From Paulinella micropora (Eukaryota > Cercozoa > Imbricatea > Euglyphida): DNA of 59,763 nucleotides. The notes beneath the pieces were generated by a model that did no database searches, had not been told where the DNA came from, and was given only the letters and a program-made list of their open reading frames with translations. Shown in pieces: positions 8,958 to 16,743 of this stretch. The stretch spans positions 269,744 through 329,506 of the forward strand of contig BJOX01000177.1 in the NCBI GenBank assembly GCA_009731375.1. The letters run 5' to 3'. Both the position numbers and the translations under genes were made by a program. Position 1 is the stretch's first letter, and each line of letters starts with the position of its first letter.

Positions 8958-10918
8958 ATGGTTGTAAAGAAGCCGAAGAAAAAACTTAAACAACGACCAC
9001 CAAGAATATACAGAACCAAAGATGGCAGACCTTATATCAAAGTGGGGGGCAAACGAGCATATCTCAACTTTGGCGAGAAAACGAATGACCTTTCAACACT
9101 TCAAATCGTTAAACTGTTTTTGAAATATATGAAAGGGGACAATAAAACGAAGAAAACACGAAAGACGAAGGAGCGAATAATCAAGTCCGAATTCAATCGC
9201 CTTGAACACGAGAACCGCAACCAGATACAAAACAACCTGCTGAAAAAATATGAACTAATACACGAGCAGGAGCAAAAGGAAAAGAAGTTAAGAGAACAGG
9301 CGGAAGATGAGAAGAAAAGAATGGAGAGGAAGGAGAATGCCGACATTAAAGAAAGACAAGAAGACCTCATAAGGGAGGCGAACAGAGAGCAAAAACTTAT
9401 AGAGGATGTAAAATTTGAACAAGATAGAAAAAACAATTTGATGCTATTACCACCTTTCCAACCTCAATACATACAAGCACCACCACAAGCACCACCCCAA
9501 GCACCACCCCAAGCACCACAACTAGGACCACCACAAGCACCACAACTAGGACCAGCACAAGCACCACAACTAGGACCGCAACTAGGACCACCACAAGCAC
9601 CAGAAGAAAAGCAGATGCCATTGAAAACAAAAGAAGAGAAAAAGGCTGAAAAGGAATTAAAAGAAAAATACATTGAATTAATGAAGAAAGCGGGCTTTAC
9701 AACTAAATTTATTAAAAGTTTGAGCAAAACAGAATTTATCAAACTTGGCACAGGAATAGAGAAAGCGATAGCCGATGCCCAATCAGCAGATGAGCAGAAA
9801 GAACTGGCGGAACAATACAAAAAAGAATTAGAACAAGAAAAAAAACTAGCGGAGGCCAAAGCGAAACACTTTGAAATTAAAGACAAAATATCATACATAT
9901 CCGCAGGTTTAAGAAATGATTACAAGTATCCGAAATTGGACATACCCAAAACTTTGGGCCCTGCTTTGGAAAAAGAAATGAAAGCTCGTGGCAAACCACC
10001 ACCCAAAAAAGTTAAAGGAAAACACACGACTGCGGGTATGGCACAAGTTATAGTAGATGAAGGTATTGATTTAGGAATAGACCAGAATGAAATGAGAAAG
10101 AAACTCGCTGATTATTTGGGAATAAACCAAGCTGGTGCTGGGGCAAAAACGATGGAGGAATTAATCCACAAACTTTTAACGATAGCAAAAATTAAGAAAT
10201 ATTTGAAGAAGGGCAAATACAAGAAGAAAATGAAGGAGAAGGATTATGTAAGTAGCTTAGTATCTGAAATGAGAAGCGACCCAAACATTAAAAATCAAGT
10301 TTCAAATAATCTCGGTATTCAGCCAACCGAGGAAGCAACAGCAGGGGCAAGCCCCCGCACCCCCACCACAGATGTAGAGGAAGTTCAACCGCCAGCCCCC
10401 ACCACAGATGTAGAGGAAGTTCAACCGCCAGCCCCCACCACAGATGTAGACACCATTCAACCGCCAAACCCCACCGCCGAGGTAGACACCATTCAACCAC
10501 AAACACAAAATGAGAAAGATATAAATCCAGGGGTCGTAGGGGCTGGAAGCCCATACAGAGGGCTAATGACGGATGAAATAGACAACATTATGAAAAAGCA
10601 CGAATGGTATTTGGGGACTGTGGCGAGCGACGAAATAAACAAACTGAAACCAGAAAAAAGAAAGAAGTATGGTTTTATAATGAACTTGGATAAGTCTAGC
10701 CAACCAGGCTCACATTGGATTGCTGTTTGGATTGATACCATTAAAGANNNNNNNNNNGTAATACAACAGATACCTGCGGGTGGCATAGTATTAGGTTTTT
10801 ACTTGAACGAGCAAAAGGGAACCGCTTTAAATTTGCTAGCGGTTGGACTGATTTGAAGGAAAAAGAAGCCGATGAGTTGAAAGTCCAGAACGGCTACGGC
10901 TTTGACACATACATTTAG
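8958..10918 (+). CDS. Coiled-coil/proline-rich protein with C-terminal adenain-like protease
   Basis: The protein is over 640 residues long. It begins with a basic segment, then a long Glu/Lys coiled coil (about 60-160), Gln-Ala-Pro repeats (about 170-215), a second helical region, and Pro/Thr repeats of the type VEEVQPPAPTTD (about 470-515). The C-terminal domain is a C5/C48-type cysteine protease: the catalytic His is in PGSHWIAVWID (about residue 585) and the catalytic Cys is in DTCGWHSIRFL, found after the 10-N gap in another frame. The real frame after the gap ends at 10918 (FDTYI stop), so the gap length is not reliable. The enzyme would mature capsid proteins during assembly. Fusion to the long N-terminal part suggests it is also a scaffold or internal virion protein. 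Confidence 0.82.
10748..10757. other. Assembly gap in the protease gene
   Basis: A run of 10 N between the catalytic His and Cys. The reading frame differs on the two sides. Confidence 0.95.
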
Positions 10919-10950
10919 ACCCAGCCAGTAAAATAAAAATATATTTTCCA

Positions 10951-10989
10951 ATATATAGTTTTTGAGATTGTAAGTGGTTTTTGAAAAAA
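10951..10989 (+). promoter_or_regulatory. Late-type leader motif, copy 3 (penton)
   Basis: AATATATAG is followed by TTTTTGAGATTGTAAGTGG and TTTTTGAAAAAA, then the gap. It is nearly identical to copy 1, and its upstream flank matches copy 2. Confidence 0.65.
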
Positions 10990-11863
10990 NNNNNNNNNNN
11001 NNNNNNNNNNNNNNNNNNNNNNNNNNNNNNNNNNNNNNNNNNNNNNNNNNNNNNNNNNNNNNNNNNNNNNNNNNNNNNNNNNNNNNNNNNNNNNNNNNCA
11101 TATCTATGTGCCGAAGTCGTATTATTCTGTTTCTTCGCCATACAATACTTTTACTCTGAGCGAAGATGGATTTGAGGCTCTGATTACGATACCCGAGGGC
11201 AACTACACAATGAATAACTTAAAGAATAAACTGGCCGAGGTGCTAACCGCAAGGTGGGGTAGTATATAAGGCAGAGCAGACATACATACATACATACATA
11301 CATACATACATACATACGTATATGTTTTTGTACCTGCAGATAGCCCCAATGACTACACATACACAATAACAAGCAACAATACCAATACCGACCCAGAAGA
11401 CGGCAAGCTATTATTTACCGTAGCTAACAATGGAGGCATTCAACCGCGGTTTATATTTGACGGCGAAACTCGCATTCACGAAGTAATGGGTTTTGACCGC
11501 GACTCAACATATTTCTTTGCCAACAATTCCATTAGGTCTCCAAATGTCATAATTTTGACTGGCGAAAAAACATTATATTTACAGTCAGATTTAGTAGGCG
11601 AAGGCGATAATCACGTATTACAGGAAATATATACCGCGAATGAAATCCCGTTCGGCTCTGTTATCTACGACGGCTCTGGCAGTGAATACGGCAAACGACT
11701 ATCTACTAGTTCAAGCAATTTGTATCGGTTTTACTTGACTGACGAAAACGACCAGCCGGTTAATCTCAACGGCCTCGGCATTGTAATGACATTGTTGATT
11801 TACCGTGAGACGAATTATTTTAGTCTATTTACATCGTTCTTTAATTTGTTAAAATCTAGATAA
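10990..11863 (+). CDS. Penton (minor capsid) protein, spliced, 5' end in gap
   Basis: Exon 1 is visible from 11099 to 11258 and exon 2 from 11340 to 11863. The start lies in the 109-N gap. Exon 1 encodes a beta-rich stretch with IPEGNYTMNNLKNKLAEVL, typical of Polinton-like pentons. Exon 2 continues with the DSPNDYTYTI region, then TGEKTLYLQSDLV and the closing DENDQPVNLNGLGIVMTLL pattern. The protein forms the single jelly-roll pentamer at capsid vertices, where the fibre would attach. Removing 11259-11339 joins both parts in frame across the codon GAT. The PLV-2 penton (32399-33196) has the same order of motifs without the interruption. Confidence 0.82.
11259..11339 (+). other. Putative spliceosomal intron with CATA microsatellite in the penton gene
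   Basis: 81 bp from donor GTAGTA to acceptor TTTTTGTACCTGCAG. It has an in-frame TAA, so unspliced translation stops. Its core is about 10 CATA units, the same kind of repeat that fills host introns at 21869-22051, 25630-26043 and 44830-45028. Precise removal restores an open frame that aligns with the PLV-2 penton. Confidence 0.7.
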
Positions 11864-11919
11864 TTAATTTTAATTTTAGAATTATTTATTTTTTTGGGGG
11901 ATTAATATAGGAACCTTTT

Positions 11920-11950
11920 ACAAATCGTTTTTGAGTTCGTAAGTTTACAA
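11920..11950 (+). promoter_or_regulatory. Late-type leader motif, copy 4 (capsid), diverged
   Basis: CGTTTTTGAGTTCGTAAG followed by TTTACAAAAATG. It retains the T-run, GAG and GTAAG core of the other copies, directly before the capsid start codon. Confidence 0.55.
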
Positions 11951-11952
11951 AA

Positions 11953-13479
11953 ATGCCCACACAACACGGAGGAGAACTAGATTTTAGCAGGACTGACTAC
12001 ATCAGTGCTTCTTATCGCTTGAATAAGCTTACCCCTCGTGAGGGTTCTATTAATATCACTGTTTCTACCGCAGGAGGACAGGAAAGCAACTTTGACCTTA
12101 TCAGCCGTCCGTTCAACTTGGCTCGCTCTGTTTTGAGTTTTAATTATGCCCCAGATGCGAAGGCTGGAAACTACAATAAATGCTTTATGGATTGCCTGGC
12201 CCCGATTAGGCAGATACAATTGATTACCAGAGGTGGTGTTTATCTGTGCGATATTAACGAAGTCGGAAATATCACTAAGATGATTTGGAAACCAGAAACC
12301 TCAATTGATGATGTACTAGCTTTGGAAAACCACGATAATGGAAGTGGAGCAGGTTGTATGCTTCAAAAGTGTAATGCTACAACTACATTTCAACCCGCTA
12401 GCGATGCTACAAGGTTGGCCGCATTACAAACAGCATTGGAGCCTTTGGCAATAGCAGGAAATGCGGCGAGGCAAATTGATACGGGCATTGATGTTGCTAA
12501 GGCTCAGGTTCAGGCCGCATTAAAGGCTTGGATGGCACAACCCACCACAAATGCCCGCCGACACGATGATGCCCTTATCGCGAATGAGACTGGCACGAGT
12601 AAGTTCGTTAATGTTGCTTTTAATGAGGCTAAGTATTTTTCAGCTGGAACTATTAACAATGCCAGCCCAAGTGTTAATGTTAAGATTAATCTTGGAATGC
12701 TTTACAATACTATTTTCGCTCTGGATAAAACTATTATGTTTCCAGAAATTTTGACTTTGCGGATTGTTTGGCAACAGACCCCCAAAATCTTTTATTACAA
12801 CAATGATGCTCTTTCTACTGGCGGAGGCACTGTGGCGGCGGCGGGTTCAAATATTACTATTACTAATCTCAGCCTGTTCTTAGCTGTTGAAACTAACCCA
12901 GATGTTGTTCAATCAATTCAACAGAAGATTATGAGCCCCGAAGGTATGAGCTTCAACATTGATTATTCTTATTTGTATAAAAATACTGTCGGGCTCGCTT
13001 CAACTTCTCAAAATGTTATCCTTAGATTTGACAGAGGCCACGGACGGCGAATTAAGAAAATTTATCACTCTGTTTTCAACACAACCGAAAATAAGAACAC
13101 CGCCTATGACAATAGCAACCTGCTCGGCTCAAAGGTCCAAACTTTTTATACCACACTAGACGGAGCACGACTTCAAGAATTCAATGTTGATTGTCAAACT
13201 GGAAAACTAGAAGACTATATGTATCTTAAACCAAAGTTGGAAGGCTCTTCTTTGATGAATAGCAATGTTTATCAATACAACTGGGTTTGGTGCGATAGCT
13301 TTGACAATACTCGCCCGCTGTGGAGCAAGGACCAAAATGAAATCAGCGGACTACCCCTAGACACCGAGCGACGATGGGAGTTTATTGCTACCACTGCGAA
13401 TATTGCGTCCAATCATTACACATTTGTCGTAACTCAGCAAGAAGTAAATGTTAAGACTGGCACCATTACTAGAAACTAA
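11953..13479 (+). CDS. Major capsid protein (double jelly roll)
   Basis: The 508-residue protein has the size and beta-rich layout of Polinton-like major capsid proteins. Landmarks are FDLISRPFNLARSVLSFNYAP near the N-terminus, a long insert with small residues (about 140-200), KINLGMLYNTIFALDKTIMFPEILTLRI in the middle, and the C-terminal GLPLDTERRWEFIATTANIASNHYTFVVTQ. Trimers would form the hexagonal capsomers. It follows the penton gene by 89 bp and has its own late-type leader. It differs strongly from the PLV-2 capsid protein (369 residues). Confidence 0.85.
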   Translation: MPTQHGGELDFSRTDYISASYRLNKLTPREGSINITVSTAGGQESNFDLISRPFNLARSVLSFNYAPDAKAGNYNKCFMDCLAPIRQIQLITRGGVYLCDINEVGNITKMIWKPETSIDDVLALENHDNGSGAGCMLQKCNATTTFQPASDATRLAALQTALEPLAIAGNAARQIDTGIDVAKAQVQAALKAWMAQPTTNARRHDDALIANETGTSKFVNVAFNEAKYFSAGTINNASPSVNVKINLGMLYNTIFALDKTIMFPEILTLRIVWQQTPKIFYYNNDALSTGGGTVAAAGSNITITNLSLFLAVETNPDVVQSIQQKIMSPEGMSFNIDYSYLYKNTVGLASTSQNVILRFDRGHGRRIKKIYHSVFNTTENKNTAYDNSNLLGSKVQTFYTTLDGARLQEFNVDCQTGKLEDYMYLKPKLEGSSLMNSNVYQYNWVWCDSFDNTRPLWSKDQNEISGLPLDTERRWEFIATTANIASNHYTFVVTQQEVNVKTGTITRN

Positions 13480-13537
13480 GCAGGGGTAAGCAGGTAATTA
13501 ATTTTTGATAGATTATTTATTTTTTTCTTAAAATATA

Positions 13538-13559
13538 CAACCTACGGTCGTAGACAGTA
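13538..13559 (+). promoter_or_regulatory. 22-bp leader with CTACG/CGTAG dyad, copy 2
   Basis: Identical to the sequence preceding the minus-strand gene at 2402. It follows AAAATATA and ends 7 bp before the start at 13567. Confidence 0.6.
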
Positions 13560-13566
13560 CGAAGCT

Positions 13567-14826
13567 ATGACAACCCACCAACGAAATTTGATAGCACAAG
13601 ATGATGGAGGGAATTTTGTTAATTTGAAATGCGGAACTTATGGAGAGTTAAAAACAAAATTAACTGATGACAACTTAACAGCATTCGGCGAAATATCCAC
13701 AGCACAATACACACCGATTATTCAAGAGACATTTATGTATAATGTGAATTCTGCTAAATGGGATAGTGCGATTGTTAATTCTACTATTGAAATGAAGAAT
13801 TCAATGGCTAGCATATCAACAACTGCCGTGGCAGGGGCTAGCGGATATATACAATCAAAAAAAAGAATTAAATATCGTGCTGGGATGGGAGTGTGTGTGA
13901 GATTTACCGCTTTATGGGCTACAACAGAGGCAAACGGGGCACAATATCTTTCGGCGGTGGGATTAGGTGATAGTGCTTTTACAGATGGCTTCTTCTTTGG
14001 TAGAGAAAATGGAGTAATGAGAATATATCATAACCGAGGAGGGGCGACTGTTAATTCTTATGCTCAAACAACTTGGAATATTGATAAGGCGGATGGGAAA
14101 ACATACTTACCCGCAATTGATTTTACGAAGGGTAATGTTTTTCAAATTAAGTTTCAGTATTTAGGGTTTGGTCAAGTATCTTTTTATATTGAAAATCCAA
14201 ACACGGGAGATTTTCAAATGGTTCACGCCATTCGTTATGCTAACACACAAACTTTAACAACACTGAATAATACTACTCTACCTTTTTCAACCTATATAGC
14301 AAATGTTGGTGCTGTTGTAGCAGCTCAAAATATTAAAGTCGCTAGTGTTGGATGCTTCATTGAAGGAACAGAAATCATAAGGGGTATTCCTTTTATTTAT
14401 GAAAGAACCGCCAATGCGACCAATGCTGTTGCCCACGTTTTTACAATGAGAAATAATGCGACTACGGGAGGTGGTGCTCTTACAAATTATAGCATAGTTT
14501 ATCCGCGACGACTAACTATCTTAAATACTGACTCTAAGACTAGTTGTATCATTAAAGTAATAAAAAATGCTACTCTGACTGGTGCCGTGTATGCTGAAAA
14601 TAATGCTAATACAAGTCTGGTTTCGTTTGATACTACCGCGACAGTGGCAAGCGGAAATACCATAGCGGTTATCTTTGTAAATTTGAGTAGTGCTGAGACG
14701 GTTAATCTAAATGATTATGATTTGGACGATATGCTACCAGGGGAAAGATTAACTATAACATCGCAAGCGACATCAGCTCAAACTATAAGTATGCAGTATG
14801 CTCTTACTTGGTTAGAAGACCCGTAG
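13567..14826 (+). CDS. Conserved virion-surface protein, possibly receptor-binding
   Basis: The 419-residue protein contains GELKTKLTD, IKYRAGMGVCVRFTALW, a stretch near DGFFFGRENGVMRIYHNRGG, FQIKFQYLGFGQVSFYIENPNTGDF and a C-terminal ALTWLEDP. The pattern (RYRxGMG, then RFTAL, then FGxxNG) recurs in surface or fibre-like proteins of large DNA viruses and phages and predicts a beta-sandwich. The PLV-2 relative is at 30859-32091, with a similar C-terminal LNWIED and YLGxGQ segment. It may be the Tlr6F-type protein of Polinton-like viruses, but I am unsure of the name. It is expressed from the dyad leader rather than the late-type leader. Confidence 0.65.
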   Translation: MTTHQRNLIAQDDGGNFVNLKCGTYGELKTKLTDDNLTAFGEISTAQYTPIIQETFMYNVNSAKWDSAIVNSTIEMKNSMASISTTAVAGASGYIQSKKRIKYRAGMGVCVRFTALWATTEANGAQYLSAVGLGDSAFTDGFFFGRENGVMRIYHNRGGATVNSYAQTTWNIDKADGKTYLPAIDFTKGNVFQIKFQYLGFGQVSFYIENPNTGDFQMVHAIRYANTQTLTTLNNTTLPFSTYIANVGAVVAAQNIKVASVGCFIEGTEIIRGIPFIYERTANATNAVAHVFTMRNNATTGGGALTNYSIVYPRRLTILNTDSKTSCIIKVIKNATLTGAVYAENNANTSLVSFDTTATVASGNTIAVIFVNLSSAETVNLNDYDLDDMLPGERLTITSQATSAQTISMQYALTWLEDP

Positions 14827-14864
14827 ATTATTTTTAGAAATATTTATTTTTCCCATAGTATAGA

Positions 14865-15047
14865 ATGTCGTGTAAAGAGTGCGAAAAAAAAGATGAATTA
14901 ACTGCTAGGGTTGATGATTACCAATTCTGCGATGAAACTTGTGCTATCGCATACTTTACAAAAAATGAAGATGATGCTAGACGGGAAAACTTAATTAAGT
15001 TCTTTACAAAGGCTAAGAAAGCCCGCGAGGAACAGCAACCTAATTAA
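14865..15047 (+). CDS. Small zinc-binding protein
   Basis: 60 residues with CKEC near the start and CDETC at about residue 22, four to five cysteines that suit one zinc ion, followed by a charged helix. The upstream box is CATAGTATAGA directly at the ATG. The function is unknown. Confidence 0.6.
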   Translation: MSCKECEKKDELTARVDDYQFCDETCAIAYFTKNEDDARRENLIKFFTKAKKAREEQQPN

Positions 15048-15087
15048 TTATTTTTGTAATAATTTTTCCTAATATAATAATATAGTA

Positions 15088-15726
15088 ATGTATAGTCGTA
15101 AGTTATATTTTGTGGGTGGTAGGCGGTTTCTAACAAAAGCATCTATCAAATCCTACATAAGAAGAATGATAAACAAATATAACGATGGTGAAGTGCTGAA
15201 CCCAGAAGATGGCAATTTCGTGCTAGACCTAATAACCCATCACCCTTGTCTAAAAAATGGCATCATTGATGTTGAAAGTAATTTGACCACTGGGAGAAAA
15301 CACTTTCGTGTAGATGGTAAGCCGTTTTCGTGGAATTGCTGTGTTGACCTCATAGGCCTTAGCAAATTAAAAAAAATGGCGAGAGTGATAAAAGAAGCAA
15401 GCAGGAATACGATAAGACCTCAAATACAAGAATATCTTGACATCGTGGCTATTGATGTATTCGTAGAACCCAGATACATATGCGAAATAAGTGGTGATAT
15501 ATATGAGCGAGTTGATGTTCACGTAGACCACCACTTTGACATCATACAATTCAAAGACATCCTTCAACAATACCTTGAAGTGAATAGAGAATTAGAAGTT
15601 GAAGATAACCTATTGAAAGAGCCGCATTTCACCAAATTTAGCGACTTTCACAAACAGAAAGCAATACTGCGAATTATAAAAAAAGAAATCAATATAAGAG
15701 GTAAAATGTATCTTATTCGTCAATGA
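15088..15726 (+). CDS. DUF3223/DCL-like protein with HNH-like tail
   Basis: Residues about 10-95 follow the DUF3223 pattern seen in the plastid DCL protein and viral relatives: FLTKASIKSYIRRMINKY, DGEVLNPEDGNFVLDLI, HHP, GIIDVES, then HFRVDGKPFSWNCCVDLIG. Residues about 125-165 (YICEISGDIYERVDVHVDHHFD) recall the Cys...HVDH part of HNH-type zinc domains found behind DUF3223 in some viral proteins. It could bind or cut nucleic acid, or act on structured RNA; neither is shown here. It overlaps the opposing gene by 7 bp at its 3' end. Confidence 0.6.
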   Translation: MYSRKLYFVGGRRFLTKASIKSYIRRMINKYNDGEVLNPEDGNFVLDLITHHPCLKNGIIDVESNLTTGRKHFRVDGKPFSWNCCVDLIGLSKLKKMARVIKEASRNTIRPQIQEYLDIVAIDVFVEPRYICEISGDIYERVDVHVDHHFDIIQFKDILQQYLEVNRELEVEDNLLKEPHFTKFSDFHKQKAILRIIKKEINIRGKMYLIRQ

Positions 15727-15998
15727 AGGTGCTTTTTCAATTCATCCTTATTACTACACCACGGCTGACGAACTAACCATTCAATATATGGCTTATCAAT
15801 CTTGGCTATGTCTTCTATTTTTTTGCCCTTGTATTTGCCGAAATGAAATGTGTCTTTGGGTTGAGCATTTCTCATTTCTTCAATTGCTTTGATTTCGTCG
15901 TGGATTACCTTTTGAACATCTTCCAACGAGAAGGATTTTTTTTCACCTTCAATTGAAAGTTGTTGGAACTTCTCGCACAGTCTAGTGAGGGCGGACAT
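15720..15998 (-). CDS. Small protein with exonuclease-X C-terminal-like domain
   Basis: 92 residues. The N-terminal half is a helical segment. The second half (TFHFGKYKGKKIEDIAKIDK, then YIEWLVRQPW) matches the small FGKYKG...D..YI.WL domain found at the C-terminus of exodeoxyribonuclease X and in related small proteins (DUF3820-like). The domain is thought to bind nucleic acid. No nuclease core is present. Confidence 0.65.
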   Translation of the reverse strand: MSALTRLCEKFQQLSIEGEKKSFSLEDVQKVIHDEIKAIEEMRNAQPKDTFHFGKYKGKKIEDIAKIDKPYIEWLVRQPWCSNKDELKKHLH

Positions 15999-16050
15999 AG
16001 TAGGGGGTATATAGTAGGCAGGAAAAAAATTAAATAATTAATAATATAGA

Positions 16051-16740
16051 ATGACCGAGTGGATAAAGTTCGTTAAGGCTTACTCTGCTAAGCATAACAT
16101 AACCTATGGTGAAGCATTGAAAAAGGCTGGTAAGGCATACAGGAAACAGAAGGGAGGTAGTGCGGATTTATCAGAGGATGTCTATTTGTCGCGGTCAGAT
16201 AGAAAGGGGGCTGATGGGTATGTTCCCGTTCAAAATACTGAAAAATCAACCGTGTATGAAAAAGATGGTAAAGCTATTGTAGCATTTAGGGGTTCAGTAG
16301 ATAAGCGGGACCTGCTAATCGATGTAGCATTGGTAAAGGGAGTATTAAAGAAAACTCCGAGATATAAAGAAGAACAGAAGCTGGTTGACGAAATTATAAA
16401 AAAATATGGTAAGGATAATGTAGAGCTAACGGGTCATAGTCTTGGAGGAACGATTGCGAAAGACCTGAGCAGACAGACTGGGGTAAGGGCGACCACATAC
16501 AATAAAGGCAGTAGCACGAGGGACCTAATTGAGGGAGTGATTGACCGAGTAGCGGTTAAAGTAAATCCAAAAGGTAAACGGGCAAAGACGGCAAAGCTGA
16601 CCACGAATTACCGAACCGCATTTGACCCTGTGTCATTGTTAGGGGCAACAGCCGTTAATACTAAGTTAGTGAAGCCGACGAGGGGTGTTCATACGATAAG
16701 AAGCTTCAAAGGTAAAGGAGCCAAAAAAATATATCTATGA
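16051..16740 (+). CDS. Class 3 lipase-like protein
   Basis: 229 residues. The N-terminal segment (WIKFVKAYSAKHNITYGEALKKAG, then YRKQKGG) is a short helical module common in viral structural proteins and ends in a GG that might be a maturation site. Residues about 40-150 match the alpha/beta-hydrolase lipase class 3 family: IVAFRGS, a helical segment, then the nucleophile elbow VELTGHSLGGTIA with Ser at about 132. The catalytic Asp is probably in TAFDPVSLLG and the His in GVHTIRSF. It may break host membranes during entry. PLV-2 instead carries a PLA2-like domain. The preceding box AATAATATAGAATG fits the element's promoter pattern. Confidence 0.8.
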   Translation: MTEWIKFVKAYSAKHNITYGEALKKAGKAYRKQKGGSADLSEDVYLSRSDRKGADGYVPVQNTEKSTVYEKDGKAIVAFRGSVDKRDLLIDVALVKGVLKKTPRYKEEQKLVDEIIKKYGKDNVELTGHSLGGTIAKDLSRQTGVRATTYNKGSSTRDLIEGVIDRVAVKVNPKGKRAKTAKLTTNYRTAFDPVSLLGATAVNTKLVKPTRGVHTIRSFKGKGAKKIYL

Positions 16741-16743
16741 CTT

